Assembly: GCA_025350045.1 (NCBI GenBank)
Contig: JANXYM010000002.1
Coordinates: 1-64,000 of the forward strand
Direction of reading: 5' to 3'
Source of the DNA: Methanomicrobiales archaeon
Lineage (GTDB): Archaea > Halobacteriota > Methanomicrobia > Methanomicrobiales > Methanospirillaceae
Length of the DNA stretch: 64,000 nucleotides
In this document: positions 19,000 through 29,785 of the stretch, piece after piece
Layout of the letters: every line of letters begins with the position of its first letter
Position numbering within the stretch: the stretch's first letter is position 1
The notes under the pieces: generated by a model
Seen by the model: the letters and a program-made list of their open reading frames with translations, nothing else
The model's database searches: none
Told to the model about the DNA's origin: nothing
Position numbers and translations under genes: made by a program

Positions 19000-19884
19000 T
19001 CATGCAGCAGGAGAATAACGGTTTTGTGAAGACCGGAGGAAACCTTCCTGTTCCAGAGCCCCGATGATCCTGTAAATACGTTCAGGATCCTCATGTACTG
19101 ACCGTGCGATCTCTTCTCCGGTCTTATCCGGAGTTTTTAAGAGTAATGCAAGAATCCTGCCGCGGATCTTCCGATCCGATCCTTCAAACGGGGACTGCCT
19201 CGTATAATGAGCACTCCTGCGGTTGGGATTCAGTACAGTTTTTTTGAGCGCTGTGCCAAGATCCATGAGTGCCCAATACCATACCCGGGGATTATCCGCA
19301 CAGACTGCCCTTGCAATGAGCGGGAGCAGTTCTGTATCGCTTACGGTTTTTGTATCTGCAAAAAAGAAGTGGATGAAGACTCTGCGGATGTTGGTCTCGA
19401 TAAATACTACCGGCAGGTTGAAGGCAAATGCACAGATGGATGATGCAGTTGCCCTGCCAATGCCGGGAAATGTGGCTAATATCTCCATATCCGCCGGGAG
19501 CACGCCGCCATACTCGTTTATCACCCGCTGTGCGCATCTCTGCAGCGATATTGCCCGCCGGTTATACCCCATACCCTGCCATACGGCAAGGATATCTGCA
19601 AGCGGGGCCTGTGCAAGCGAGGCAAAATCCGGAAAGGCAGCGAGAAACTCCGGGTACTTTGTAAAAACCCGCTCCACCTGTGTCTGCTGGAGCATGATCT
19701 CCGATACAAGAATCCTGTAGGGATCGGTGGTCTCACGCCATGCCATGGGGCGTCCATGATGCCGGTAATGCTCAAGGACCATCTGCCGGAACCCGGGGAT
19801 CCCGGTAGCAGGATCATATTTTTGAGAACCGATCGGGTTATCGTCTTCAAGAATTGCCTGACGGGAAATTTTTGGGGATTTCAT
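19000..19884 (-). CDS. MutY-like A/G-specific adenine glycosylase (HhH-GPD), Fe-S cysteines absent
   Basis: LVSEIMLQQTQVERVFTKYPEF, WQGMGYNRRA, FPGIGRATASSI; C-terminal region has NPNRRSAHYTRQSPFEGSDRKIRG instead of a Cys4 cluster motif. Confidence 0.85.
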   Translation of the reverse strand: MKSPKISRQAILEDDNPIGSQKYDPATGIPGFRQMVLEHYRHHGRPMAWRETTDPYRILVSEIMLQQTQVERVFTKYPEFLAAFPDFASLAQAPLADILAVWQGMGYNRRAISLQRCAQRVINEYGGVLPADMEILATFPGIGRATASSICAFAFNLPVVFIETNIRRVFIHFFFADTKTVSDTELLPLIARAVCADNPRVWYWALMDLGTALKKTVLNPNRRSAHYTRQSPFEGSDRKIRGRILALLLKTPDKTGEEIARSVHEDPERIYRIIGALEQEGFLRSSQNRYSPAA

Positions 19885-20060
19885 AGAGTACCCGGGTGAT
19901 TATTTCTTGGCTAACTATGTACTCAATCCTGCATGATAATCATTCAGATAATGACAAACCAAAACAATGCACCCTCCTGATTTTTGTGTTTAGCAAAAAT
20001 CTTATTATTCCTCTTTATGTTCATGTTCTCAGAATATTTTGAGCGTGATCTCCAATATCA

Positions 20061-20180
20061 CTAAAAAGGGGGAAGCGCCCCGGGGGAGCATCCCCTCGAC
20101 CCCCATTTTGTCGAAGGATCCACTCCCTGCAACACTATCGTTATGTTGGGATGCCACGGGCGTGCCGGGGCATGCGAGCA
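20061..20180. repeat. dispersed intergenic repeat, copy D
   Basis: ctaaaaagggggaagcgccccgggggagcatcccctcgaccccc ... ctatcgttatgttgggatgccacgggcgtgccggggc. Confidence 0.5.
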
Positions 20181-20265
20181 TGATCTAAAAGAGCGTAAGG
20201 AAAAAACAGATGATTTCTCCAGGGCAGATTTTTAAAAATCCGGATTTGCAATGGATTCTTACTAT

Positions 20266-22062
20266 CTAGGTGCGCTTGAACATCGCATCGAGATCAGTCC
20301 TGCTGAACCTGATGATCGTTGGTCTGCCGTGGGGGCAGGTATAGGGATTTTGGGCTTGCCTGAGCTGGTCGACAATGCGCTGGCACTGCTCCCGGGTGCA
20401 CACGGTGCCAGCCTTAATGGCTCCCCGGCACGCGATCACCCGGGTGATCCGCTCCCGGTTATTGACCGGACCTGTTGCGGCATCGCTGACCAGATCGCTG
20501 ATGATCTCATCGATGATACCCGCATCTTCCATCCGCCCGAGAACTACCGGAATTGCGCGGACAAGAAACGTGTCCCTTCCAAAATCCTCCAGCACAAATC
20601 CTTCCAGCATGAGAGCGGGAAGCAGATCCTTAAGAACGGATGCCTCTTTTGGCGTGCGGTGAAGGACAAAAGGTGAGATAAGCTCCTGCGAATGGTGGTC
20701 TCCCTTGAGCCGGAGCACTACCTGCTCGTACAGGATCCGCTCGTGGGCTGCATGCTGATCGATCACCACCAGTTCACCGGTATCCGTTCGTCCCAGGATG
20801 TAGATGCCGCCAAATTCTCCGATCACCTCAATGGCAGGAAGTTTCGACGGAACCGGGGAGATGCCGGTCAGCAGCTCGGTCTGCCGGAGCCGCTGGTCGG
20901 AATCAATGGTCCCCGCATGGGTGGATTCAGAAACGCCCGAAGGTGCCACTTCGGTGACCGGGTAGGTATAGGCAGGTTCTTTGTCTGCAACAACGGGTTG
21001 GGATATGATCCCCTGGACCGGGGAATCTGCTGCGGGAATAAGATCCTGGCTGAGTACAGCATCCAACACGGCTTTTTTAATCGCATCTGCAATCTCTTTT
21101 TCCCGTGACAGGCGCACCTGCTTTTTTGTCGGGTGAACATTCACATCCACAAGACGCGTGTCTATCTGGAGCGAGAGGAAGGTGACCGGGAAACGGTCTC
21201 TGGCAAGCAGGGTGCCATATCCCGCCTTGACGGCTCCGTTTATGAGCGGGGAGGAGATGAAGCGCCCGTTGATGATCACGAGCATGCGCGCCGTATCTTT
21301 TCGGGTGAGGGAGGGTTGTGAGAGATATCCTGCTATGGTCATAAACGGGCAGGAAGCATCGACCGGAAAAAGGTGTTTCACGACTTCAGTGCCATACAGG
21401 CGTGCAATCGTGTCGATGGAGCGCGTTGATCGATCCGTCACCAGCTGCTCGTGGTTATTATAGAAAAGGCGGAAAGAGCATTCCGGATGGGAGAGGCAGA
21501 CCCCTTCCATGATGGTGTGGATCTGGGCCAGTTCCGTGTTGACACTTTTCAAAAATTTTTCCCGGGCAGGAGTGTTATAGAAGAGATCCTCAACCAGGAT
21601 ACTGGTACCTTCCGGAGCCCCGACTCCCGAGGTCTCTTGTACCGTTCCTCCGGCAATCACTATCTTTGTTCCCGCCACGGTGCCGGAATCCTGCGGTTTG
21701 GTGATGAGGATCACATGCGATACAGCAGCGATACTGGCCAGTGCTTCACCCCGGAATCCGAGGGTCCGGATCGTGTCCAGATCACCAATACCCGAGATCT
21801 TGCTCGTGGCATGGGGAACAAATGCAAGCAATGCATCCACCGGGGACATACCGCACCCGTTATCGGTGATCCGGATGCGGGTAATTTTTTCTTTGGAAGC
21901 AGAGAGTTCAATGCGGATGGAACGGGCACCGGCATCGATGGCATTTTCGACCAGTTCCTTGACCACAGAAGCGGGACGTTCCACCACCTCGCCGGCTGCG
22001 ATCTTGTTGACCGTTGCCTGATCGAGGATGTGGATGACAGAGGCGCCCGGTTCAGGGGTCAT
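20266..22062 (-). CDS. mutL: DNA mismatch repair protein MutL
   Basis: IAAGEVVERPASVVKELVENAIDAGARSI, GFRGEALASIAAVSH, C-terminal dimerisation domain CRGAIKAG...CPHGRPT. Confidence 0.97.
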   Translation of the reverse strand: MTPEPGASVIHILDQATVNKIAAGEVVERPASVVKELVENAIDAGARSIRIELSASKEKITRIRITDNGCGMSPVDALLAFVPHATSKISGIGDLDTIRTLGFRGEALASIAAVSHVILITKPQDSGTVAGTKIVIAGGTVQETSGVGAPEGTSILVEDLFYNTPAREKFLKSVNTELAQIHTIMEGVCLSHPECSFRLFYNNHEQLVTDRSTRSIDTIARLYGTEVVKHLFPVDASCPFMTIAGYLSQPSLTRKDTARMLVIINGRFISSPLINGAVKAGYGTLLARDRFPVTFLSLQIDTRLVDVNVHPTKKQVRLSREKEIADAIKKAVLDAVLSQDLIPAADSPVQGIISQPVVADKEPAYTYPVTEVAPSGVSESTHAGTIDSDQRLRQTELLTGISPVPSKLPAIEVIGEFGGIYILGRTDTGELVVIDQHAAHERILYEQVVLRLKGDHHSQELISPFVLHRTPKEASVLKDLLPALMLEGFVLEDFGRDTFLVRAIPVVLGRMEDAGIIDEIISDLVSDAATGPVNNRERITRVIACRGAIKAGTVCTREQCQRIVDQLRQAQNPYTCPHGRPTIIRFSRTDLDAMFKRT

Positions 22063-24737
22063 GGAGTATCCCGGTGTTCGATCGTCTTTTTCAGTTCTGC
22101 GATCTTTGCGAGCGCCTGCATGGGTGTCATCTCATCCGGGTTGAGACGGGAGAGTGCCCGGAGCGTGGGGTGTTCGGCAGGAATGGAGGGTTCTGCACGA
22201 TCATCGACAAGGAGGATCTGGGTATAGCGCTGGGGCCGGGTACCGGCGGGAACTGCCTGGTTCATGCTTGCTGAAAGGAGCACTTCTGCCCGTTCGGTGA
22301 CTTTTTTCGGGATTCCCGCAAGCCGGGCAACATGGATACCGTAACTTTTGTCGGTGGCACCGGGAATGAGTTTTCGTAAAAAAACCACATCCTCTGCGGT
22401 CTCCCTGACGGCAAAGTGGTGGTTTTTTACCCGCCTGAGCTGCTCTTCCATGGCGATGAGTTCATGGAAGTGCGTGGCAAAGAGGGTCTTTGGCCCGGTT
22501 GCCGTTTTTCCGTGAAGGAATTCGAGCACTGCTTTTGCAATTGAGCTGCCGTCTGCAGTGCTCGTACCCCGGCCGATCTCATCGAGGATTACGAGGCTTT
22601 TTGACGTGAAGTTGTTGAGGATATTTGCCAGCTCCAGCATCTCGACAAAGAACGTGCTCTGCCCGCTGGCGAGATCATCAAACGCCCCTACCCGGGTAAA
22701 GACGCGGTCGAGGATACCTATGCTGGCATGGCGGGCGGGAACAAAACTCCCGGCCTGGGCCATGATACAGCAGAGGGCAACCGTGCGCATGTACGTGGAT
22801 TTTCCGGCCATGTTGGCTCCGGTGATGATCATGATCTGGGTCTTACTGCCGGACAGTTCGGTATCATTGGGAACAAATCCTCCCGCCACACCCTGCTCGA
22901 CCACCGGGTGACGCCCGTCACGGATCATGATGGCATCACCGTCATTGAGCTGCGGACGGACATAATCCCGTGTCTGTGCCGCTTCGGCAAGGGAAGCGGA
23001 TACATCAAGAGTCGCAATACCGGCAGCGATTGCCTGCAATGCATCGATCTGTCCCTGGAGGGTTTCTATTAGCGAGATATAGAGTTCCCGTTCGAGCGCA
23101 AGCACCCGCTCATCAGCATTGGTAATAAGGGCTTCTTTCTCCCGGAGTTCCGGAAGTGTGTACCGCTCGCCGGTTGCCGTGGTTTGCTTACGCTCATAAT
23201 GTGCAGGAACAAGGGGGAGATTGGGTTTGGTGATATCGATATAATAGCCGAAAATCCGGTTGTACCCGATCTTCAATGATCTGATTCCCGTAAGTTCCCG
23301 TTCCTTTGCCTGGAGTTCCACGATCCAGTCCTTGCCGGAATGTAAAACTACAGTAATTTCATCCAGCGCGGGGGAATATCCGCGCCGGATTACGCCGCCA
23401 TTACGGGCTATTGCCGGAGGTTCGTCCACGATCGCTCTCCGGATAAGATCGATGGTCCCGGGAAGATCCCGGCATAGTCCGAGTGCTTCATGCAATAACC
23501 GGGGCAGGTCTTTGCCCGCAAATTCTTCCAGGGGTTTCCTGAGTTCCGGCAGCGTATCGAGTGATGCAGCCAGTGCCTGGAGATCCCGGGGGCCGGCGTT
23601 TCCATAGGCAATACGGGCGGCAATCCGTTCGATGTCTGCGACATGTGTCAGCTGTGATCGCAGTAAAAGCCGTTCTGCGGTATGTCCGGCGAGAAACTCG
23701 ACCGCGTCAAGCCGGTGATTGATTGCTTCGATCTCGGTTAGCGGGCGGCTGAGATGGCGGCTTAAGAGCCGGTTGCCCATCGGCGTTTTTGTGAGATTCA
23801 GACACGAGAAGAGTGTTAAGCCTTTGGATCCGCTTCGAATGCTCTCCGTCACTTCGAGATTACGCAGGGTGATGGCATCCAGCATCATACTCTGGGCTGA
23901 GGTACGCCGGGACAAGCGGGAGATGTGGGGGAGCTTGGAGTACTGGGTCTCCTGTGCATAGGCAAGAGCTGCACCTGCTGCGCCGATAGCTGCCGGCTCA
24001 TTCTCGCATCCGTACCCGTCAAGGGAAGCAACATGGAAATGGGAGGTGAGGAGGCGGCCGGCCTTCTCCTCGTCAAACAGTGCATCAGGTACCCGGGAGA
24101 CCAGGACACCCCGCTCCTGGATACGCTCTTTGAGGTACTCCGTCACGGTCCCCGGCACAATGCATTCTGCTGGATGGTACCGGGCGATCTCTGATAGGAT
24201 GTTCTGGTTATGTTCGTCCCGCCCGATGGTGGAGACAAAGAACTCCCCGGTTGAGATATCCAGGAGTGCAATTCCCCAGATGCTCATCTTTTTGTCCGGG
24301 CAGATGGCCATCAGGTAGGTGGCTGCCGAAGAGGAGAGCATGGTGGAATCGATTACAGTGCCCGGAGTGATCACCCGGACAATCTCCCGCTTTACAATAC
24401 CCTTGGCGGTTTTGGGATCTTCTACCTGGTCGCAGATAGCCACCTTGTAGCCTTTGCCTATCAGTTTTGCAATATACCCGTCGATCGCGTGGTAGGGAAC
24501 ACCGGCAAGCGGGATCGGATTATCGCCAATCTTTGAACGGGAGGTGAGCACGATCTCAAGTTCTTTTGAGATGATCTTTGCATCCTCTTCAAACGTTTCG
24601 TAGAAATCGCCTATGCGGAAGAGAAGGACGGTATCGGCAAATTTCTCTTTGAGTTCCCGGTACTGCCGCATCACCGGTGTAAGGCGGGGACCGGTCAATT
24701 CATTATCGGATGTATCGGGTGGCGACTCACGAACCAT
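22059..24737 (-). CDS. mutS: DNA mismatch repair protein MutS
   Basis: LTPVMRQYRELKEKFADTVLLFRIGDFYETF; Walker A TGANMAGKSTYMRT; start reset to the codon for MVRESPP (24737) from 25121. Confidence 0.96.
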   Translation of the reverse strand: MVRESPPDTSDNELTGPRLTPVMRQYRELKEKFADTVLLFRIGDFYETFEEDAKIISKELEIVLTSRSKIGDNPIPLAGVPYHAIDGYIAKLIGKGYKVAICDQVEDPKTAKGIVKREIVRVITPGTVIDSTMLSSSAATYLMAICPDKKMSIWGIALLDISTGEFFVSTIGRDEHNQNILSEIARYHPAECIVPGTVTEYLKERIQERGVLVSRVPDALFDEEKAGRLLTSHFHVASLDGYGCENEPAAIGAAGAALAYAQETQYSKLPHISRLSRRTSAQSMMLDAITLRNLEVTESIRSGSKGLTLFSCLNLTKTPMGNRLLSRHLSRPLTEIEAINHRLDAVEFLAGHTAERLLLRSQLTHVADIERIAARIAYGNAGPRDLQALAASLDTLPELRKPLEEFAGKDLPRLLHEALGLCRDLPGTIDLIRRAIVDEPPAIARNGGVIRRGYSPALDEITVVLHSGKDWIVELQAKERELTGIRSLKIGYNRIFGYYIDITKPNLPLVPAHYERKQTTATGERYTLPELREKEALITNADERVLALERELYISLIETLQGQIDALQAIAAGIATLDVSASLAEAAQTRDYVRPQLNDGDAIMIRDGRHPVVEQGVAGGFVPNDTELSGSKTQIMIITGANMAGKSTYMRTVALCCIMAQAGSFVPARHASIGILDRVFTRVGAFDDLASGQSTFFVEMLELANILNNFTSKSLVILDEIGRGTSTADGSSIAKAVLEFLHGKTATGPKTLFATHFHELIAMEEQLRRVKNHHFAVRETAEDVVFLRKLIPGATDKSYGIHVARLAGIPKKVTERAEVLLSASMNQAVPAGTRPQRYTQILLVDDRAEPSIPAEHPTLRALSRLNPDEMTPMQALAKIAELKKTIEHRDTP

Positions 24738-24795
24738 GGGTGCTGAAATGTAGCCTTCCGGATGAATTAATACCGATCTTTCATACATTCGCGGC

Positions 24796-25569
24796 TCAGG
24801 GTATGTGGCGGCAGGTACAGACGAGAAGCAGAGGAGAAGAGAGCACCAGCGCGATAAGCCCGAAGCCAAGCCCGAGGACAAACCCCATGCCCAGGATGCG
24901 CGTGATTTCTGTAAGGATAGTAACCGCCCAGGGGATCCGGCTCCAGAGGATGAGTATGCCGGTAATCGCAAGTATGCAGCATCCAGTCGCGGCGTTTTTT
25001 GTATCCTGCATGCTCGGTGCAGCGGAGAGGATGAGGCTGAGTACCAGGTACAGGTAGAGGAGGAACCAGGGATTGAACCGGACCTGGAGATTCTGGGTAA
25101 ATGTCCCCAGGATTCCTCCACTCAGCGCGATGATAGTACCTGTCGAATTGAGGGTAAGGGGAAGGATGGGAAATGAACAGCCGAGGTAATGTGAAAAAAG
25201 CCATGTGCACAGGGACAGGACGAGAGGGATGCAAAAGAGGGGTGCGGTGCTGATAATCACATTGCCAATGACCGGAATCACCGGAGGGGAATGGGTTACC
25301 GATCCACCATCTTTGGAAAAAAATACCACGTTATGTATTGTTGCGCCGGTGAGCAGGCAGCCGATCATATGGGCACATTCATGGATAACAACGCCCGGTG
25401 CGCGAAGGAGATAGTAAAAAGTCCTGACAGGTAGTACCTGAACCCAGAGAAAATCCAGTGCTGTCGATATGAGTATCACCATAAAACCCGTTGCAATAAC
25501 AAGGAGAAACCCGGTGTATCCCATAAATAATCCCTTAAATTCCATGTACTGTAGGCATGCCCGACCCAT
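24796..25569 (-). CDS. M50/site-2-protease-like membrane metallopeptidase
   Basis: [19 protein letters not shown] (HExxH) in a multi-TM protein. Confidence 0.7.
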   Translation of the reverse strand: MGRACLQYMEFKGLFMGYTGFLLVIATGFMVILISTALDFLWVQVLPVRTFYYLLRAPGVVIHECAHMIGCLLTGATIHNVVFFSKDGGSVTHSPPVIPVIGNVIISTAPLFCIPLVLSLCTWLFSHYLGCSFPILPLTLNSTGTIIALSGGILGTFTQNLQVRFNPWFLLYLYLVLSLILSAAPSMQDTKNAATGCCILAITGILILWSRIPWAVTILTEITRILGMGFVLGLGFGLIALVLSSPLLLVCTCRHIP

Positions 25570-25635
25570 AAGGTAAACGATAACCGGCAGGGTGCTGCTG
25601 AAAGGCTCATCATCTCAGACTTCCCATGGTGGATT

Positions 25636-27756
25636 ATGCCGGAAGATGCCCCTTTGGCAGCACCTGGTGCAGATCGCAACAACCGGATACAGAACCGCCT
25701 TATTCATGAGAAGAGCCCGTACCTTCTCCAGCATGCAGGGAATCCGGTGGACTGGTACCCGTGGGGAGAGGAAGCTTTTTTGCGGGCTGCCCGTGAGGAC
25801 AAACCTGTCTTTCTCTCGATAGGATATGCCACCTGCCACTGGTGTCACGTCATGGCGCATGAATCATTTGAAGATGAGGAGGTTGCCGCACTGCTCAACC
25901 GGGATTTTATCGCTATCAAGGTGGATCGCGAGGAACGCCCGGATATCGATAACGTATATATGGCAGTCTGCCATCAGATGGCAGGGCAGGGGGGCTGGCC
26001 GCTCACGATTGTCATGACCCCGGAGAAAAAACCGTTCTTTGCTGCCACATACATCCCGAAAGAGACCCGGTTCTCCATGATGGGACTCTTAACCCTGCTT
26101 CCCCGGATAACCCAGACCTGGAGAGAGCAGAGATCAGATCTGATCCGCTCCGGTGAACGGGTAATTGCTGCGCTGGCTTCCCAGAATTTTTCATTGTCCG
26201 CTGCTGAACATGACAAGGATCTTCTGGAGGAGGGCTATGAGTCACTGCTTCTCCAGTTCGATCCGGTACACGGGGGATTTGGTCAGGCCCCCAAATTTCC
26301 CACGCCTCATATGCTACTTTTCCTGCTCAGGTACGCTAAACGGAACCGTAATACCCGGGCACTCCTTATGGTGGAAAAAACTCTCAATGCCATCAGAGAT
26401 GGCGGAATTTACGATCATCTCGGGGGAGGGGTCCACCGCTATTCGACAGATGCACAATGGCATGTACCGCATTTTGAGAAGATGCTCTATGATCAGGCCC
26501 TTCTGGTAATGGCATATACCGAAACGTTCCTGGTTACAAGAAACCCGTCATACAAAACGGTTGCTGAAGAGATCATCGGCTATGTGATGCGATCACTCCG
26601 TTCCCGGGAGGGTGCGTTTTTTTCTGCCGAAGATGCCGACAGTCCAGAAGGAGAGGGAGCGTTCTATGTCTGGACCCTGCAGGAGATCGAACAGGTGCTG
26701 GGAAAAGAGGACGCACTATGTGCTGCGATGGTGTTTGGTCTGACACAGAACGGCAATTACCATGATCCTGAACGGGGTCATGGGTACAACATTCTGATCC
26801 GTTCACTTCCACAGGAAAAAATAGCAGCAACTCTCCGGATGGGGGAACCGGAACTTGCCCTGCGCATAGAATCGATCCGCACACGGTTGTTTACCGCACG
26901 GGCGCAGCGGGTCCCTCCCTCTCTCGATGATAAAATCCTCTGTGACTGGAATGGATTATGTATTGCGGCACTTGCCCAGGCTGGGCGGGTTTTTGATACC
27001 CCATCCTATATCGAAGCTGCCGGGACTGCCATGCACGGTATCCTCAATACAATGCGCAGTGATGACGGGGGTCTCCTGCACCGGTACCGTAACGGGAATG
27101 CCGCGATTCCGGGATTTGCTGATGATTATGCGTTCATCATTCATGCGCTCATCGAACTGTATGAAACAACATTTGATGCGCAGTACCTTAAAACCGCACT
27201 GGACCTGAACGGATATTTTACTGAGCATTTCCGGGATACCGGCAATGCCGGTTTTTTCACGGTATCAGATACTTCAGAAACTTTGATCCTTCGCAGGAAG
27301 GAGCTTTATGATGGTGCTATTCCTTCCGGCAATTCCGCAGAGTTCATGAACCTGATCCGCCTTTCGCGGCTGACCGGGGATGCAATCCTGGAAGAGCAGG
27401 CATCAGCTCTTGCCCGGTACTTTGCCGGAACCGTGAGCCAGTCGCCTTCCTCGTACTGCTGGTTCTTATGCGGGCTCGATCTGGCCGGCCAATCTTACGA
27501 AGTGGTAATTGTCGGAGAGGATGGTGCGGCGGATACTCTGGCGCTGGTCCGGGAACTGCGAGTACGGTACCTGCCATCGGTTATGGTGATGCAGTTTGCG
27601 CCTGGACCCCCGGCATCAGTGCTGGCAGAATACGCCCCATTCACCCGGGATCTCTCCATGAAGCATGGAAAGGCAACAGCCTACATCTGTTCCGGACATG
27701 CATGCTCACTTCCGGTCACGGACCCCGAAGAGATCTTCAGACAGATGGGTGAGTAA
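25636..27756 (+). CDS. thioredoxin domain-containing protein, DUF255 (YyaL/SSP411-like)
   Basis: [46 protein letters not shown], six-hairpin glycosidase-like C-terminus. Confidence 0.95.
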   Translation: MPEDAPLAAPGADRNNRIQNRLIHEKSPYLLQHAGNPVDWYPWGEEAFLRAAREDKPVFLSIGYATCHWCHVMAHESFEDEEVAALLNRDFIAIKVDREERPDIDNVYMAVCHQMAGQGGWPLTIVMTPEKKPFFAATYIPKETRFSMMGLLTLLPRITQTWREQRSDLIRSGERVIAALASQNFSLSAAEHDKDLLEEGYESLLLQFDPVHGGFGQAPKFPTPHMLLFLLRYAKRNRNTRALLMVEKTLNAIRDGGIYDHLGGGVHRYSTDAQWHVPHFEKMLYDQALLVMAYTETFLVTRNPSYKTVAEEIIGYVMRSLRSREGAFFSAEDADSPEGEGAFYVWTLQEIEQVLGKEDALCAAMVFGLTQNGNYHDPERGHGYNILIRSLPQEKIAATLRMGEPELALRIESIRTRLFTARAQRVPPSLDDKILCDWNGLCIAALAQAGRVFDTPSYIEAAGTAMHGILNTMRSDDGGLLHRYRNGNAAIPGFADDYAFIIHALIELYETTFDAQYLKTALDLNGYFTEHFRDTGNAGFFTVSDTSETLILRRKELYDGAIPSGNSAEFMNLIRLSRLTGDAILEEQASALARYFAGTVSQSPSSYCWFLCGLDLAGQSYEVVIVGEDGAADTLALVRELRVRYLPSVMVMQFAPGPPASVLAEYAPFTRDLSMKHGKATAYICSGHACSLPVTDPEEIFRQMGE

Positions 27757-27774
27757 AAAAGGATGAAGGCTGAA

Positions 27775-28281
27775 TCAAAGATTTTTTAATGCAACGAGAT
27801 CCTTGACCCCCACCAGTTTCCAGACCAGTGAACGCTCTTCTTCGCCAATTGCTGCGGGAGGGTCCAGGGGCGAATGACCCAGAGCTGCAAGGATATTGCA
27901 CGAGAGATTGCGCTCTACGATAAGGTCCACGAACTTTTCCCGGATGATCTTCTTCTCTATGGAGTCATGCACTTCCTCTAAATACCCCTGGAGTGTCACA
28001 AACGTATAGGAAGAGAGATCTTTTGTGTATTTCTCAATCTCTACCGAGGCATAGGGGCTTTTTCGGAAATACTCGATCTTTTTTCCGTATTTAGTCGAGA
28101 GGAAATACAAAAATGATCCGTCAAAGACATACAGGAATGGGGCAATATAGGGGTATTTTTCGCCCTGGAATGCGATACGGCATATGTATCCCTCCTCGAT
28201 CAGACGGTCGTATTCCTTCTTTTCCATCCGGGGAATCTTTAAAATTTCCATATGCTCACTACAATCTGCGTTCCCATACAA
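27775..28281 (-). CDS. pyridoxamine 5'-phosphate oxidase family (FMN-binding split barrel) protein
   Basis: RMEKKEYDRLIEEGYICRIAFQGEKYPYIAPFLYVFDGSFLYFLSTKYGKKIEYFRKSP. Confidence 0.82.
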   Translation of the reverse strand: MYGNADCSEHMEILKIPRMEKKEYDRLIEEGYICRIAFQGEKYPYIAPFLYVFDGSFLYFLSTKYGKKIEYFRKSPYASVEIEKYTKDLSSYTFVTLQGYLEEVHDSIEKKIIREKFVDLIVERNLSCNILAALGHSPLDPPAAIGEEERSLVWKLVGVKDLVALKNL

Positions 28282-28331
28282 AGAAGATAAACCTTGTTAA
28301 TTTTTTTCGGAACAATAAAAAAAGAATTTTA

Positions 28332-29705
28332 TTATCTCCCGATACTGAATCCTGCCCGTTTCCAGGCAGTCATACCGCCCAGCACATTGGTTGTGTCCCG
28401 ATAGTTATGACGGGCAAGGATGCTTGCTGCAAGACTGCCCTTGTAACCCGCATCACAATAAATCACCAGAGATTTATCCCGTGGAATCTCGTTAAGATGA
28501 GAAGATAGTTCCCCCACATACCGGTGATGTGCGCCCGGTATGTGCCCGACAGTGTTCCAGTTCCTGATATCCCGCACATCGAGAAGAAAGGGAGATTCGG
28601 TCTCGAGGCGTTCTCTCAGTTGCTGCACGGAACAGGTAGGAAGCGTATGAATTTCCTGCGCGGCTTTTGTCCACAGGGGAAAACCGCCCGCGAGATACCC
28701 GGCTATATTGTCATACCCCAGGCGGATGAGCTGGCGATGCACGGTATCAAGGGAGAGATTGAAATCATCCACAATGACGATCGGCCGCTGGTAATCAAAT
28801 GCCCAGCCCACGAATGCGGAGATCCCCTCGCGCCAGAGAGAGATACTCCCCGGAATATGCCCTGCGCCGAAACTGGTAGGGGAACGGATATCCATAATCT
28901 GGCAGCCTGCGGGTATGAGCGTGTTGATATCACTCACGGATAAGGGCCTGAGTTTTGGCATCCCGTGCAGGAAGGGCGCACCTTCCTTGTTGTACTGCTC
29001 CATTCTCTCAAAATAGGGGGGAACGTAGGGTGATTCATCTTCCCGTGCCCTGACAAATGCATCCTCTCCCGCCAGGAGCCAGCGGTTCGTGAGTTTTTCG
29101 TACCCGGTCGTAGTGAACGGGTGATCGGCAATCTCCCCACCACACACGGAACCCGCGCCATGCGCAGGACAGAGGATTATCCCCTCGCCAAGAGAGAGGA
29201 TTTTTGTACTTATGCTGTGGAAGATTTTTTCAGCCATCTCCCTCTTTCGTTCCTGTCCAAAAAAGTCAGTACGGGCGATATCTCCCGAAAACAGGGTGTC
29301 CCCGCAAAAAACCATGTAGGGTTCTGAGGAGACCTCTTTATCGGTAAGGACAAGAGAGATGCTCTCTTCGGTATGTCCCGGGGTATCCAGGACCGCGAGT
29401 TCCAGTGAACCAAAGGAGAAGGTATCTCCCTCACTCACCGGTTTGCCATAGGAAAATGCCATTGCTGCACCATGGTAAATCTCAGCCCCGCACCGGCTTG
29501 CGAGCTCAGGTGATCCGATCACGTAATCCTCGTTCCGGTGCGTCTCGAAGATATGCGTGATAACCAGATCGTTTCTCTGTGCGATATCGAGGTAGATCTC
29601 AGCGTCCCGGCGCGGGTCGATCACCGCAGCCTGCCCTCCGGAACCAATAAGATAGGAGAAATGGGAAATTCCTTCAGATACAATCCGTTCAAACAGCATA
29701 GCCAT
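28332..29705 (-). CDS. MBL-fold hydrolase with C-terminal rhodanese domains
   Basis: HIFETHRNEDYVIGS, LDTPGHTEESIS, rhodanese MDIRSPTSFGAGHIPGS and LLDVRDIRNWNTVGHIPGAHH...VIYCDAGYKGSLAASIL. Confidence 0.88.
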   Translation of the reverse strand: MAMLFERIVSEGISHFSYLIGSGGQAAVIDPRRDAEIYLDIAQRNDLVITHIFETHRNEDYVIGSPELASRCGAEIYHGAAMAFSYGKPVSEGDTFSFGSLELAVLDTPGHTEESISLVLTDKEVSSEPYMVFCGDTLFSGDIARTDFFGQERKREMAEKIFHSISTKILSLGEGIILCPAHGAGSVCGGEIADHPFTTTGYEKLTNRWLLAGEDAFVRAREDESPYVPPYFERMEQYNKEGAPFLHGMPKLRPLSVSDINTLIPAGCQIMDIRSPTSFGAGHIPGSISLWREGISAFVGWAFDYQRPIVIVDDFNLSLDTVHRQLIRLGYDNIAGYLAGGFPLWTKAAQEIHTLPTCSVQQLRERLETESPFLLDVRDIRNWNTVGHIPGAHHRYVGELSSHLNEIPRDKSLVIYCDAGYKGSLAASILARHNYRDTTNVLGGMTAWKRAGFSIGR

Positions 29706-29785
29706 CACACCAGCAGAATGGAATTCTGGTTTTGGTGAGTAAATAAGTTCCGAATGAATAAACCCCTTAAGTACGTGAGAAGCCG

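Noticed and set aside
24738-25121. N-terminal 128-aa extension of the MutS ORF (start 25121)
   Set aside because: Low-complexity sequence antisense/overlapping the M50 peptidase ORF; homologous MutS begins at MVRESPP...LTPVMRQY (24737).
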